Below are positions 54,404 through 62,991 of a stretch of 64,000 nucleotides of DNA, piece after piece (position 1 is the stretch's first letter; every line of letters starts with the position of its first letter). Position numbers and translations under genes: made by a program. This stretch comes from Metabacillus arenae (GTDB lineage Bacteria > Bacillota > Bacilli > Bacillales > Bacillaceae): positions 124,001-188,000 of the forward strand of contig NZ_JACXAI010000007.1 in the NCBI RefSeq assembly GCF_014773385.1, written 5' to 3'. The notes beneath the pieces were generated by a model that was not told where the DNA came from, ran no database searches, and worked only from the letters and a program-made list of their open reading frames with translations.

Positions 54404-55393
54404 ATGAAAAAATGGATGCTTATATTTGTTGTTCTTTTATTACTTACCCTTCCCCTAACGGCATGTAATCAAAATGAACTTCAAAAGATTCGCCTGGCGG
54501 AAGTTACCCATTCTATTTTTTATGCACCCCTTTACGTTGCTTTATCTAAAGGCTTTTTTAAAGAAGAGGGGCTTGACGTAGAGTTAACAACAACTGCCGG
54601 AGGGGATAAAACAATGACTGCCCTGCTTTCAGATGGAGCAGATGTTGCCCTGGTAGGCTCTGAAACATCTATTTATGTTCATGCCCAAGGCTCAAAAGAC
54701 CCTGCCATTAATTTCGCCCAGCTTACCCAGACGGATGGGACTTTTTTAGTATCCCGCGAGAAAGCAGAACAATTCGAATGGGATCAATTAAAAGACAGCA
54801 CGTTCTTGGGACAGCGCAAAGGCGGTATGCCGCAAATGGTCGGCGAATTTGTTTTAAAGAATAATGGTATCGATCCGCACGAGGATTTAAACCTTATTCA
54901 AAATATTGATTTCGCGAATGTCGCCAATGCCTTTGCCTCAGGAACGGGAGATTATGTGCAACTTTTTGAGCCGACAGCAAGTATTTTTGAGAAAGAAGGC
55001 AGGGGCCACATAGTTGCTTCTTTTGGCTCAGAATCAGGACGTGTCCCTTATACAACGTTCATGGCGAAAGAAAGCTACCTTGATAAAAATCAAGATACAG
55101 TCAAGAAATTTACTAAAGCAATTTATAAAGCTCAGCAATGGGTGGAAGAAAATAATGCAAAGGATATCGCAACCTCAATTCTGGAACAATTTCCTGATAC
55201 AGACCCTGAGATTGTAGAAACCGTCATTGACCGTTACAAACAACAAGAATCTTTTGCATCAGATCCTATTTTGGATGAGGAAGAATGGAATAACCTTCAG
55301 GATATTATGGAAGAAGCCGGAGAACTTCCTGAAAGAATTGATCACTCCTCCTTAGTAAATACATCTATTGCAGAAGAGGTATCTTCAAAGTAA
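54404..55393 (+). CDS. ytlA: ABC transporter substrate-binding lipoprotein (YtlA)
   Basis: The 329-residue lipoprotein has a signal peptide (MKKWMLIFVVLLLLTLPL) and lipobox LTAC with Cys21. The mature part is of the NMT1/SsuA type: IRLAEVTHSIFYAPLYVALSKGFFKEEGLDVEL (about 29-61, quoted in part). Such proteins bind sulfonates, nitrate or pyrimidine precursors; the ligand of YtlA is not known. AAGGAGG lies before the ATG at 54404; the frame's earlier ATG (54374) has no site. It is followed by the ATPase and permease genes. Confidence 0.88.
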   Translation: MKKWMLIFVVLLLLTLPLTACNQNELQKIRLAEVTHSIFYAPLYVALSKGFFKEEGLDVELTTTAGGDKTMTALLSDGADVALVGSETSIYVHAQGSKDPAINFAQLTQTDGTFLVSREKAEQFEWDQLKDSTFLGQRKGGMPQMVGEFVLKNNGIDPHEDLNLIQNIDFANVANAFASGTGDYVQLFEPTASIFEKEGRGHIVASFGSESGRVPYTTFMAKESYLDKNQDTVKKFTKAIYKAQQWVEENNAKDIATSILEQFPDTDPEIVETVIDRYKQQESFASDPILDEEEWNNLQDIMEEAGELPERIDHSSLVNTSIAEEVSSK

Positions 55394-55407
55394 GGAGAGG
55401 ACCTTTC

Positions 55408-56172
55408 ATGTCTTTTTTAACAATTGATCAAGTGTATCACACATATTTTACAAAAGAATCTGCTACAACAGCATTAGAAAATATCTCATTATCAATCGAG
55501 GAGGGTGAATTTATTTCCTTCCTTGGCCCAAGCGGGTGCGGAAAAACTACATTACTATCCATTATCGCCGGGCTAATTGAGCCTACAGAGGGATCTGTCA
55601 AAATTAAAAATGAAACGGTCGGAAGAATGCAATCTTCTATCGGATATATGCTTCAGCAAGATTACTTATTTCCTTGGAAGACAATCGAAGAAAACATTTT
55701 ACTTGGGTTAAAAATCTCAAAGCAAATCAATGAAAAAACCAAACAGAAAAGCCTGCATTTGTTAAATGAAATCGGTCTTCATAATGTCGAAAAGCATTTT
55801 CCTAGGCAATTATCTGGTGGTATGAGACAAAGGGCAGCATTAGTAAGAACACTTTCAACAAACCCAAAAATTCTCTTACTGGATGAGCCGTTTTCTGCAT
55901 TAGATTATCAAACAAAATTAAAACTTGAAAATTTAGTATTTAGTACGTTAAAAGAGTATGAAAAAACAGCTCTGCTTGTGACACACGATATTGAGGAAGC
56001 CATTGCAATGAGTGATCGGATTTTTCTGTTATCAAAAAAACCAGGAACGATTGCAAGAATGTTTATCGTTCCAAATGAATTAAAGCAATTACTGCCATTT
56101 GAAGCAAGACAGCATGAGGAGTTCTCTACTTTGTTTCAGCAAATATGGAAGGAGCTAGATCAACTTGAATAA
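55408..56172 (+). CDS. ytlC: ABC transporter ATP-binding protein (YtlC)
   Basis: The 254-residue ATPase is of the nitrate/sulfonate/taurine group. Walker A is [16 protein letters not shown] (about 41-56), the signature [15 protein letters not shown] (about 132-146), Walker [13 protein letters not shown] (about 152-163) and H-loop VTHDIEEA (about 189-196). It lies 14 bases after ytlA and overlaps ytlD by 8 bases. Confidence 0.9.
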   Translation: MSFLTIDQVYHTYFTKESATTALENISLSIEEGEFISFLGPSGCGKTTLLSIIAGLIEPTEGSVKIKNETVGRMQSSIGYMLQQDYLFPWKTIEENILLGLKISKQINEKTKQKSLHLLNEIGLHNVEKHFPRQLSGGMRQRAALVRTLSTNPKILLLDEPFSALDYQTKLKLENLVFSTLKEYEKTALLVTHDIEEAIAMSDRIFLLSKKPGTIARMFIVPNELKQLLPFEARQHEEFSTLFQQIWKELDQLE

Positions 56173-56977
56173 ACATCAGAAGAAAATTGATCTCCTCCAC
56201 CAAAACTACCTTTATGGACTAAAAAAAGAACAGCGTTGGGTTCGTTTCTATCAAATCCTGATTTTCATCTCCTTTTTTTCCATATGGGAAGTGGCTGCCA
56301 GGCGGGAATGGATTGACCCGTTAATCTTCAGCTCACCCACGAAAGTTTGGAATTTGTTAGTGGAAAAGCTCCAAGACGGATCCCTGACTACCCATGTAAG
56401 TGTCACCTTGTTTGAAACCGTGCTTGGATTTATTTTAGGAACATTACTCGGCACCTTGCTTGCTGCTGCTCTCTGGTGGTCTCCAAGGCTCTCAAAAATT
56501 CTGGACCCTTATCTGGTCATCCTAAATGCCATGCCTAAAGTAGCACTTGGACCTATTCTCATTGTTGCATTAGGACCTGGATTTGTTTCCATTATTGCGA
56601 TGGGTACCATTATCTCCGTTATTATCACAACCATTGTTATCTATACTGCATTTAAAGAAGTGGACCCAAATTATGTAAAGGTGTTAAAAACCTTTAAAGC
56701 AACGAAATCTAAAATTTTCACAGAAGCCATTTTACCCGGTTCCTTTCCTGCCATCATTTCAACCTTAAAGGTAAATGTAGGCTTATCGTGGGTTGGGGTA
56801 ATTGTCGGTGAGTTTTTAGTTTCTGCAAGAGGATTAGGCTATATGATTATTTATGGATTTCAAGTGTTTAATTTTACTCTTGTCTTAATGAGTCTTTTTC
56901 TCATTGCCATTTTTGCGACCATTATGTATCAAGCTGTTGAATGGATAGAAAAGAAAGTGATTAAAGATGAGCAATAA
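56165..56977 (+). CDS. ytlD: ABC transporter permease (YtlD)
   Basis: The 270-residue permease has about six helices. The SsuC/TauC-type opening [32 protein letters not shown] (about 33-64, quoted in part) and the EAA-like loop [26 protein letters not shown] (about 173-198, quoted in part) are clear. Start is TTG, with AAGGAG 10 bases upstream inside ytlC. With ytlA and ytlC it makes a complete importer of unknown substrate. Confidence 0.88.
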   Translation: MNKHQKKIDLLHQNYLYGLKKEQRWVRFYQILIFISFFSIWEVAARREWIDPLIFSSPTKVWNLLVEKLQDGSLTTHVSVTLFETVLGFILGTLLGTLLAAALWWSPRLSKILDPYLVILNAMPKVALGPILIVALGPGFVSIIAMGTIISVIITTIVIYTAFKEVDPNYVKVLKTFKATKSKIFTEAILPGSFPAIISTLKVNVGLSWVGVIVGEFLVSARGLGYMIIYGFQVFNFTLVLMSLFLIAIFATIMYQAVEWIEKKVIKDEQ

Positions 56978-56996
56978 AGATCTTTATCGATAAATA

Positions 56997-57027
56997 AGGG
57001 CTTACCGAAAAAAATACGGTAAGCCCT
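56997..57027. terminator. Bidirectional terminator between ytlD and ytkD
   Basis: AGGGCTTACCG pairs perfectly with CGGTAAGCCCT. Confidence 0.82.
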
Positions 57028-57031
57028 GTTT

Positions 57032-57505
57032 TCATACTAAATGATATTCATACAGCTTTTGCATGCTGCGATTTAAAACATCATCTTTCATAATAAAACT
57101 AAATTTAGGATTTTGTTTGATGTCATTTGGCAGTTTATCTAACAAAACAGGACCTTTCGTTTCATAGTAGCTGGGTTGCTTAATGATTTGATTTACTTTG
57201 GCAAAGAAAATATTCTTTATAATGATTTTTTCTTTACCTATGACCTTGTATTGTCCAATATAAACAAGTCTTTGTACGATACCGCCTGTTTCTTCCTTCA
57301 CTTCCCGGCATGCTGCAGTCTTGCTGTCTTCCCCTTTTTCCACTTTACCACCCGGAAATTCATATCCCCGGTCCCCATGCTCAGTTAAAAGCCACATATC
57401 CTGAAAGCGGCAGATAACCCAAACATGCTTTGGGTCAGCAGAAAATGGGTGGTCCATAAATGATAAAGTTACTTCATTGTGATAGTAATCCTTAAACGTT
57501 TCCAT
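57032..57505 (-). CDS. ytkD: Nudix hydrolase YtkD (8-oxo-dGTP diphosphatase-like)
   Basis: YtkD removes oxidised nucleotides such as 8-oxo-dGTP. The 157-residue protein has a full Nudix box, GGKVEKGEDSKTAACREVKEETGGI (about 57-81, quoted in part: GX5E then REVKEETG). KHVWVICRFQDMWLLTEHGDRGYEFPGG precedes it. I chose the ATG at 57505 (AGGGAT upstream) because it gives the length known for B. subtilis; an ATG at 57541 is possible. B. subtilis YtkD is induced by oxidative and general stress. Confidence 0.85.
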   Translation of the reverse strand: METFKDYYHNEVTLSFMDHPFSADPKHVWVICRFQDMWLLTEHGDRGYEFPGGKVEKGEDSKTAACREVKEETGGIVQRLVYIGQYKVIGKEKIIIKNIFFAKVNQIIKQPSYYETKGPVLLDKLPNDIKQNPKFSFIMKDDVLNRSMQKLYEYHLV

Positions 57506-57607
57506 ACTCAAATCCCTCGATTTCAAACTCTTGTTACTCATCTTATCACAATGCTGAAAAATTGTATAAGTGAACCTTCTTACTGTGTATTTCTTAATAA
57601 CGGACTT

Positions 57608-57946
57608 CTATGCTTGATCTTCAATGTTAGAAATGATTCCTTGTTCTTTAATATGAGCTTTAGCTTCTTCGTCGCCTAATTCATAAATCATTTTGTAAAC
57701 TTGGATATTTGTTTGATCAATAGCATCGTTTTCTCTGTCATAATGGTATTCCAAATATGGAGTATGCGCACGGTAAAATCCTTTCCAGTCAGAAGAATAA
57801 ATTTGATCAAAGTATTCCCTTAGTTTCGTCACTTCTTCATCGGTTGCTTCAATTTTGTAATCCCAAGAGGAAGAAGTACTGTTCTGTGAAATTTCACCGT
57901 TTGCAACAGCAACATAATAAATTTTTTTCCCATTTTCCACACCCAT
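57608..57946 (-). CDS. Small soluble protein, function unknown
   Basis: The protein has about 112 residues. It starts with a beta strand (KKIYYVAVANGEISQ) and contains IEATDEEVTKLREYFDQIYSSDWKGFYRAHTPYLEYHYD (quoted in part), a pattern I associate with an uncharacterised Bacillus family often labelled hydrolase without proof. GAAGGGGG lies close to the start; ATG 57946 or the GTG two codons later could serve. It sits between ytkD and ytkC. Confidence 0.65.
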   Translation of the reverse strand: MGVENGKKIYYVAVANGEISQNSTSSSWDYKIEATDEEVTKLREYFDQIYSSDWKGFYRAHTPYLEYHYDRENDAIDQTNIQVYKMIYELGDEEAKAHIKEQGIISNIEDQA

Positions 57947-58001
57947 AACCCCCTTCAATCTTTGTCTGTATTATTCCCAATTGAATGAAAATTACTTTTC
58001 A

Positions 58002-58400
58002 TTAACGGCGAAGTCTATTTTTTACGATATTAATAAGGTCAATCAAAACCTGGGGAACTGGTATTCCCAGCTCTTCAGCTCTTTTAAGAATGTTCATTGT
58101 TTCGTAAAACAAGTAAAAAGTAATCGTTACATTTCTTACCGTGTCCTCTGTCTCGAGTAGAACATCCGTAAAATGAGCAATAGAAACAATGATAACTGTG
58201 ATACATTTTTTAAAGAAGCGAATAAATAAAGACCGGAGTTTAATTCTGCTATTTACAAATTCAGATAAAGTTGTACTTAAAAACTCAAAGGCCATTAATG
58301 TAAGCAGAATTAGAAATATATTAACAACATTCCCAATTAGAAATTGAATGATTAAAATTGTGCCAAAGAAAAAATCCTTTGCAACTAGTCCCAATTTCAT
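58002..58400 (-). CDS. ytkC: Holin-like membrane protein (phage holin 4 family, YtkC)
   Basis: The 132-residue protein has two to three hydrophobic helices in the first 55 residues and another near 65-80. The C-terminal pattern FYETMNILKRAEELGIPVPQVLIDLINIV (quoted in part) is the hallmark of the phage_holin_4 group, where LG-P-P precedes the end. No endolysin gene lies near, so it is a chromosomal single gene, as in B. subtilis. Its role is not known. Confidence 0.75.
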   Translation of the reverse strand: MKLGLVAKDFFFGTILIIQFLIGNVVNIFLILLTLMAFEFLSTTLSEFVNSRIKLRSLFIRFFKKCITVIIVSIAHFTDVLLETEDTVRNVTITFYLFYETMNILKRAEELGIPVPQVLIDLINIVKNRLRR

Positions 58401-58584
58401 ACCAAGGACTTCCTTTCAATAATAATTGTATATGGTATTTTATGTCAAAGGGATAAAAAGAGATTGGATTTTTTCAAAAATGGTTCGTTATAAAGACCGA
58501 ATGGAGGCTGTTGCTGATCTTATAGATCGAATGTCATATCCGAGATCAGTGAATACTAGGTGAAAAAGGAAAGGAGACAGGGAT

Positions 58585-58797
58585 ATGAAACATCAATTAA
58601 ACTGGCTGGATAATGAGGAAATTCGATTTCGGGCAGATGATGAGGATATTGAGGCTTATACATTTGAATATATTAACGCTTTGACTAAGCAGGAAATAAT
58701 GGATTTTATTCAGAATTGTAATGAAGACGATTTAAAATCAATGATCGGTCTGTTTCTGGCTGAGAAAATAAGAGTGGATATAACGATGGAGGAATAA
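58585..58797 (+). CDS. Small acidic protein, function unknown
   Basis: The predicted 70-residue protein opens MKHQLNWLDNEEIRFRADDED and is mainly helical afterwards (ALTKQEIMDFIQNCNEDDLKSMIGLF, quoted in part). It has no membrane segment and no family I know. AAAGGAG lies 9 bases before the ATG, so it is likely translated. The divergent neighbour is ytkC. Confidence 0.6.
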   Translation: MKHQLNWLDNEEIRFRADDEDIEAYTFEYINALTKQEIMDFIQNCNEDDLKSMIGLFLAEKIRVDITMEE

Positions 58798-58932
58798 AGG
58801 AAGACTCCCCACCTGAAAAGCGGAGTTGAAATCATCCTTTTAAGGAAGGTTAAGTCTTCATCTCAATGTTAGTAACAAGCTTTGAAATAGGGACCTTTTT
58901 TCACAAAATAATAAAGACTGCAGAGACAGTCT

Positions 58933-59373
58933 CTATTTACCGAGATATGCTTTTAACATCCAATTATGCTTTTCGATTGTCTGGTGAATGGCAAGGAGCA
59001 TATCTCCTGTTGTCTCATCGCCGACCTTATCTGCTACATCCATACCTTCTTTTAACTCATCCGCAACCATAGAAAAATCATCATATATATTTTGCACCAT
59101 TTGCTCTGCTGTTTCATTTCCAGCTGCTTCTTTCACAGAGGATAAATCAAGAATTTCTTTCATTGTTCCAACAGGATTCCCGCCTAAAGCGAGCATTCTT
59201 TCTGCTAGATCATCAATATATGTCGCAGCTTCCGTATAGAACTCTTCAAATTTTTCATGAAGTGTAAAGAAATCCTTTCCTGTTACATACCAATGATAAT
59301 TATGTAATTTCACATATAATACACTCCAGTTTGCTACTTGTTTGTTAACGGTTGTTATTAATTGTTCAGACAT
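58933..59373 (-). CDS. dps: Dps-family DNA-protecting ferritin
   Basis: Dps forms a 12-subunit shell that stores iron and protects DNA against peroxide. The 146-residue protein has the intersubunit ferroxidase ligands in [25 protein letters not shown] (about 23-47, quoted in part) and [14 protein letters not shown] (about 53-66). The ATG at 59373 follows GGAGG and gives the usual length; the 21-codon extension upstream is rejected. TTGACA near 59473-59478 on the minus strand could be its -35. Confidence 0.92.
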   Translation of the reverse strand: MSEQLITTVNKQVANWSVLYVKLHNYHWYVTGKDFFTLHEKFEEFYTEAATYIDDLAERMLALGGNPVGTMKEILDLSSVKEAAGNETAEQMVQNIYDDFSMVADELKEGMDVADKVGDETTGDMLLAIHQTIEKHNWMLKAYLGK

Positions 59374-59519
59374 ATTAAATTTTCCTCCATCTTGTTCCTT
59401 TATTATTTGCCAGTTTTTAGTATGAGCAAAAACCACTTGAATCTTTCATATTGTTAAAAATATCTTATTTTTTGTCAAATAGTCATGTTAAAATAATACG
59501 GACAAAGGAGGACGGGTTT

Positions 59520-59672
59520 TTGATTAAGTGGTTAGTGATTTGTATCATTATTGTTATCGTTATTTTAGTAATAAGTTTACTTACTACTTCAAAAGCTTAC
59601 ACATATAAACATACAATTGATGCACTCGATGAAGATAAGGATCAAACAAAAGCAGATAAGGATAAATCGTGA
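59520..59672 (+). CDS. ytzI: Small membrane protein YtzI-like
   Basis: The 50-residue protein has one hydrophobic helix (about 3-22, LVICIIIVIVILVISLL) followed by TSKAYTYKHTIDALDEDKDQ and a charged tail. I recognise the TSKAY-YKHT motif from B. subtilis YtzI, which lies at this place beside dps. The TTG at 59520 has AAAGGAGG 8 bases upstream. Function is unknown. Confidence 0.75.
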   Translation: MIKWLVICIIIVIVILVISLLTTSKAYTYKHTIDALDEDKDQTKADKDKS

Positions 59673-59704
59673 AAAAGCTGCCCATATCAAATGGACAGCT
59701 TTTT
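59672..59704 (+). terminator. Terminator of ytzI
   Basis: AAAAAGCTG-cCCAT pairs with ATGG-aCAGCTTTTT around a short loop. Confidence 0.8.
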
Positions 59705-59737
59705 ACGTTAAATAAGCTATATAAGGTTGGTTCACGC

Positions 59738-59890
59738 ATTCGTTACATTTGTGTGGAATTATTTTGATAAAGGTGCGATTATTTTCGTGATAGTGCATAT
59801 ATTCCAATAAATGTAAAATTATTTTTAAGAAATCGCATTTATTCCGATGACTGTGCAATTTTTTCTTAAAGGTGCAATTAATCTAGTGGC
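59738..59890. repeat. Degenerate AT-rich tandem repeat (GTGC-ATTATT units)
   Basis: Units of about 20-21 bases recur six times: GTGCGATTATTTTCGTGATA, GTGCATATATTCCAATAAAT, then GTAAAATTATT, CGCATTTATTCCGATGACT, GTGCAATTTTTTC, GTGCAATTAATC. No coding or family link seen. Confidence 0.6.
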
Positions 59891-59949
59891 CGTAGAAATA
59901 ACCTCATGTTCCAGCAATAATACCGATTTACTGCACTGCCCTGATGCCT

Positions 59950-60936
59950 TTACTCATAAACCTCATACACATAAGGTTCTTTCGGCTGTTCGATTCTTTC
60001 GATATTTTCAATTTGAACATAAGGCAGTACAAAATCTTCATAGTCGGTTTTGGTGAGTTTGCCGCTGACTTTTACCCACTCATCTGTTTCATACTCGCTT
60101 GCTTGTGCAAAAGTAGTTAAAGTTCCATAGACTGATGCATCTGCGACACAGCATGAGAGACCAAATCTTGCAACAACAAATTCATCTTCTTTAAAGTTAT
60201 CCTCACGATAAACAAATCCAAAAAATTCAATTTCTTTGCCAATAAACTTTTCCGGATTTTGATCTAATATGTTTGTCATAGCTATATAATTATCTTCGGT
60301 TAGGACAATTTTGTCCATTTTAAGCATTTTTTGTTCAAGCTCTTCGTAAAATCCTTCTGGGGGGTCTTGAATAATGAATCCTTCTGGATGCTCTAATGGA
60401 ATATTTTCAGCATTTGCCTCCTCTTCCCCTTTTTTCTCAACTCGCTCCTCAAGCTTCTTCATATATTCATCTGGATCCTCTAGATAAAGTTCAGCTAATT
60501 CTTCATCATCTGGTGAAGCTTGCTCTTCTTTATCTGGAGAGCTTTGGGACTGTTCCTGTGTTAACCCTGTCTTAAATCCTCTTTTAGCTGCAACTGAACT
60601 GTCTAGAACCGTTTCTGGAAAAATAAAACCGGTGACAACAGGGATAACAAACAAAGAATAAATAATAAGAGATTGAATTGGCGAGCTCCCATCAGAATGA
60701 TCAAATCCGCAATTACATACGATTTCTGACTCTTTTTTCGATCCGCTTCGCCAAATCTGAATAACACCTAAAATAAGAAACGTAATGACCGCAAAATAAA
60801 TAAATGGAATCATCTTTGGGGCAATAAAATTCGTTATATTTCCTGTTATAAGCAATTTGAACATAAGCATTGTAAAGCCAAGCAGGATTATGCCTCTAAT
60901 ATATAAATGAAACCGGTAATCCGGAGTTTTTTGCAC
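59950..60936 (-). CDS. TIGR03943-family membrane protein (YcgQ-like)
   Basis: The 328-residue protein has four hydrophobic helices (about 12-30, 36-60, and 84-102 among them), a long acidic linker (about 125-175) and a C-terminal domain with KFIGKEIEFFGFVYRED and VARFGLSCCVADASVYG (about 258-274). The CGFD motif near residue 75 may bind metal. The family is always paired with a DUF318 permease, here directly upstream by 18 bases. Start GTG with AAGGAG. Function unknown; metal-linked by context. Confidence 0.8.
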   Translation of the reverse strand: MQKTPDYRFHLYIRGIILLGFTMLMFKLLITGNITNFIAPKMIPFIYFAVITFLILGVIQIWRSGSKKESEIVCNCGFDHSDGSSPIQSLIIYSLFVIPVVTGFIFPETVLDSSVAAKRGFKTGLTQEQSQSSPDKEEQASPDDEELAELYLEDPDEYMKKLEERVEKKGEEEANAENIPLEHPEGFIIQDPPEGFYEELEQKMLKMDKIVLTEDNYIAMTNILDQNPEKFIGKEIEFFGFVYREDNFKEDEFVVARFGLSCCVADASVYGTLTTFAQASEYETDEWVKVSGKLTKTDYEDFVLPYVQIENIERIEQPKEPYVYEVYE

Positions 60937-60954
60937 TTTTTTTCAGCTCCTTTT

Positions 60955-61959
60955 TTATACAAAAACCTGCTGATATACTAATACTGAGATGTACACCAAA
61001 ATGGTGACAACCACAATAAAGGCGGCTACAAATTTGGCACGGAAAAAGGCAAACAGCATGATTGTATTTTTTAGATCAAGCATTGGTCCATAGACGAGAA
61101 AAGCAATCAACGAGCCGGCTGTAAATGTTCCTCCAAAAGAGGCGGCAACAAACGCATCTGCTTCTGAACAAAGGGAAAGGACAAATGCAAAGGCCATCAT
61201 AACACCGGGGGCAATAAATTCACTTGAGCCAAGCTCCGCTAATAACGAACGGTCGAGGAACGTTTGAAACAAACTGGCAAGGAAAGCTCCAAAAATTAAG
61301 TACTTCCCCATTTCAAAAAATTCATCACTTGCATGGTAAAAGGTAGACTTCACTTTTCCAATTTCCTGTTGATTATCAAGGACACCTTTTCCGACTAGCT
61401 CATCTCTTGTCCACTTTAGCTGATCGCGATTTTTAAATAATATGTACATCATAAACCCAATGATGATCGACAGGATAAAGGCTAGTCCCATTCGTGCATA
61501 AACAATTTCCGTCGCAGATTGAAATGCATAGTAAGTTGAGGCAAAAACTACTGGATTTAAAATTGGGGCCCCTACTAAAAAAACGACTCCAACATGCAAA
61601 GGCATCCCTTTTTTAATCAATCTCCTTACAACTGGTACGATTGCGCATTCACAGATCGGAAAAATGGCACCTAAAAGCGCTGCTGGGAAAAGAGCGATGA
61701 TCGCATTTTTAGGCAATAATCTTTTGATGGTCTCTTCAGAAATAAAAACCTGAATCAAAGCTGAGACAAATACTCCCAGCAAAATAAATGGGATCGCCTC
61801 CAGCACAATACTTAGAAAAATGGTATTAAGATTGAGCAAAGGACCTGGAATATCAATGGAAAGCTCTTGAAAATCAATAAAAATAAATAAATATAGAAAC
61901 AAACCTATCAATGCCAATGCTATTGTTTCTTTCACCATTGACAGTGGGGATCTTTTCAT
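60955..61959 (-). CDS. DUF318-family permease (YcgR-like)
   Basis: The 334-residue membrane protein has about eight to ten helices. The conserved segments LGAIFPICECAIVPVVRRLIKKGMPLHVGVVFLVGAPILNP (about 95-135, quoted in part) and LCSEADAFVAASFGG (about 262-276) mark the permease family. The cysteine pair in PICEC is constant in it. GGAGAT lies before the ATG. A Zur-like box 128 bases upstream suggests induction when zinc is low, so zinc or cofactor trafficking is a reasonable guess. Confidence 0.82.
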   Translation of the reverse strand: MKRSPLSMVKETIALALIGLFLYLFIFIDFQELSIDIPGPLLNLNTIFLSIVLEAIPFILLGVFVSALIQVFISEETIKRLLPKNAIIALFPAALLGAIFPICECAIVPVVRRLIKKGMPLHVGVVFLVGAPILNPVVFASTYYAFQSATEIVYARMGLAFILSIIIGFMMYILFKNRDQLKWTRDELVGKGVLDNQQEIGKVKSTFYHASDEFFEMGKYLIFGAFLASLFQTFLDRSLLAELGSSEFIAPGVMMAFAFVLSLCSEADAFVAASFGGTFTAGSLIAFLVYGPMLDLKNTIMLFAFFRAKFVAAFIVVVTILVYISVLVYQQVFV

Positions 61960-62086
61960 CTGGTAATCTCCAATCTTTCATTTTTCTCCTAGCAGTATAT
62001 CATACGTTTTGTCTAGTAAAGATATGAACAATTAATGACCTGCTACACTTGGATTCTACAGAATTATATTTTAATAGACAATAGTT

Positions 62087-62107
62087 AAATCGTAAAAACT
62101 TCGATTT
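62087..62107. promoter_or_regulatory. Zur-like operator
   Basis: AAATCGTAA and the arm CTTCGATTT face each other in a 21-base site; AAATCG-N9-CGATTT is a perfect 6-bp palindrome and agrees with the B. subtilis Zur box (AAATCGTAAT-N-ATTACGATTT) at about 17 of 20 positions. It lies upstream of the YcgR-like permease gene. Confidence 0.65.
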
Positions 62108-62296
62108 ATCTTAATCTTAAATTGAAATTGGCTCAATTGCACGGAATATTTTCAACTATAAAAATCACTTATATCCTGCTTGCACAATAGTTCTTATGGA
62201 TTTATTAGTATAAACATTATTTCCCATTTTTTAATTCGCTAACAGTCTCAACATTGATGTTATTCGAAAAATAATTTTATGGACCGCACACCAAGA

Positions 62297-62732
62297 CTTT
62301 ATTAGCGGCTTTTTTATTGATTCTGTCCTTAACTTCTTTTTTACTTACAGGTGAACCGTCCATGGGTTTATTCATTACTCTATTAATTTGCCATACCTCC
62401 TTTTTACTGTCTGCCACTTCCCATTTTCTTTCCCTATCACAAATTTTACTGTCTAATTCTATGAATTTATTGGCCGGATGAACGATTTTATTTTCCTCAT
62501 ATTAAATTTTTTAGCTCCATCTACAATTTATTGGATGTAAATTAATTTTATGGGCCGCATCTACGAATTATTTTCCTTGAATCAAATTTATTGGCCACCT
62601 TCTAAGGGTTATTTGCCGCCATTCAAAATTATTAGCTCCATCTACGAGTTATTTTCCACTAATCCATTTTTTTGTCCTAACTAATGCTATATTATTTTGT
62701 ATTTCTTCATACTATCCTTTCTAAATACATTA
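62297..62732 (+). repeat. Family-3 AT-rich dispersed repeat, full copy 2
   Basis: Colinear with 21861-22327, in the same orientation. It shares TTAACTTCTTTTTTACTTACAG-like, TACTGTCTAATTCTATGAAT, GAATTTATTGGCCGGATGA and CCTAACTAATGCTAT blocks, and ends in TAAATACATTAAGAAA. The tandem part has fewer units than copy 1. Confidence 0.8.
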
Positions 62733-62737
62733 AGAAA

Positions 62738-62852
62738 TGTGCAATGCGCCCGCCTATTGGCTTATGACCGATAGGCCGATGACGCCTAGAGCTAGACTAC
62801 GACAATACTCTTTAACACGTTAATACTTTAATTAACTTAAATTTTCTGATCT
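62738..62852 (+). repeat. Family-1 dispersed stem-loop repeat, copy H (internal deletion)
   Basis: ATGCGCCCGCCTATTGGC is joined to CTTATGACC; the apical hairpin is missing. Then AGGCCGATGACGCCTAGAGCTAGAC and the full tail (AACACGTTAATACTTTAATT, ATTTTCTGATCT). It directly follows the family-3 copy. Confidence 0.8.
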
Positions 62853-62858
62853 TATAAA

Positions 62859-62906
62859 AAGGGGCTGTCCAATAAGTCGATTTTTCGGCTATTGGATGCC
62901 CCTTTA
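62859..62906 (-). terminator. Probable terminator downstream of the thiolase gene
   Basis: AAAGGGGCTGTCCAATA pairs with TATTGGATGCCCCTTT. An A run on the left gives a U run for the minus strand. It lies about 85 bases after the gene. Confidence 0.7.
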
Positions 62907-62991
62907 CATGTTTCAGAATGCTGATATATTAACATTCTTGATTTACAATTATTAATGAATTACCCTTTTCGGACAGCCTCTTTCTTTCCAG

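Noticed and set aside
58002-58400. Prophage remnant suggested by the holin-like gene ytkC
   Set aside because: No other phage gene lies nearby, and this gene is a normal member of the conserved Bacillus gene order.
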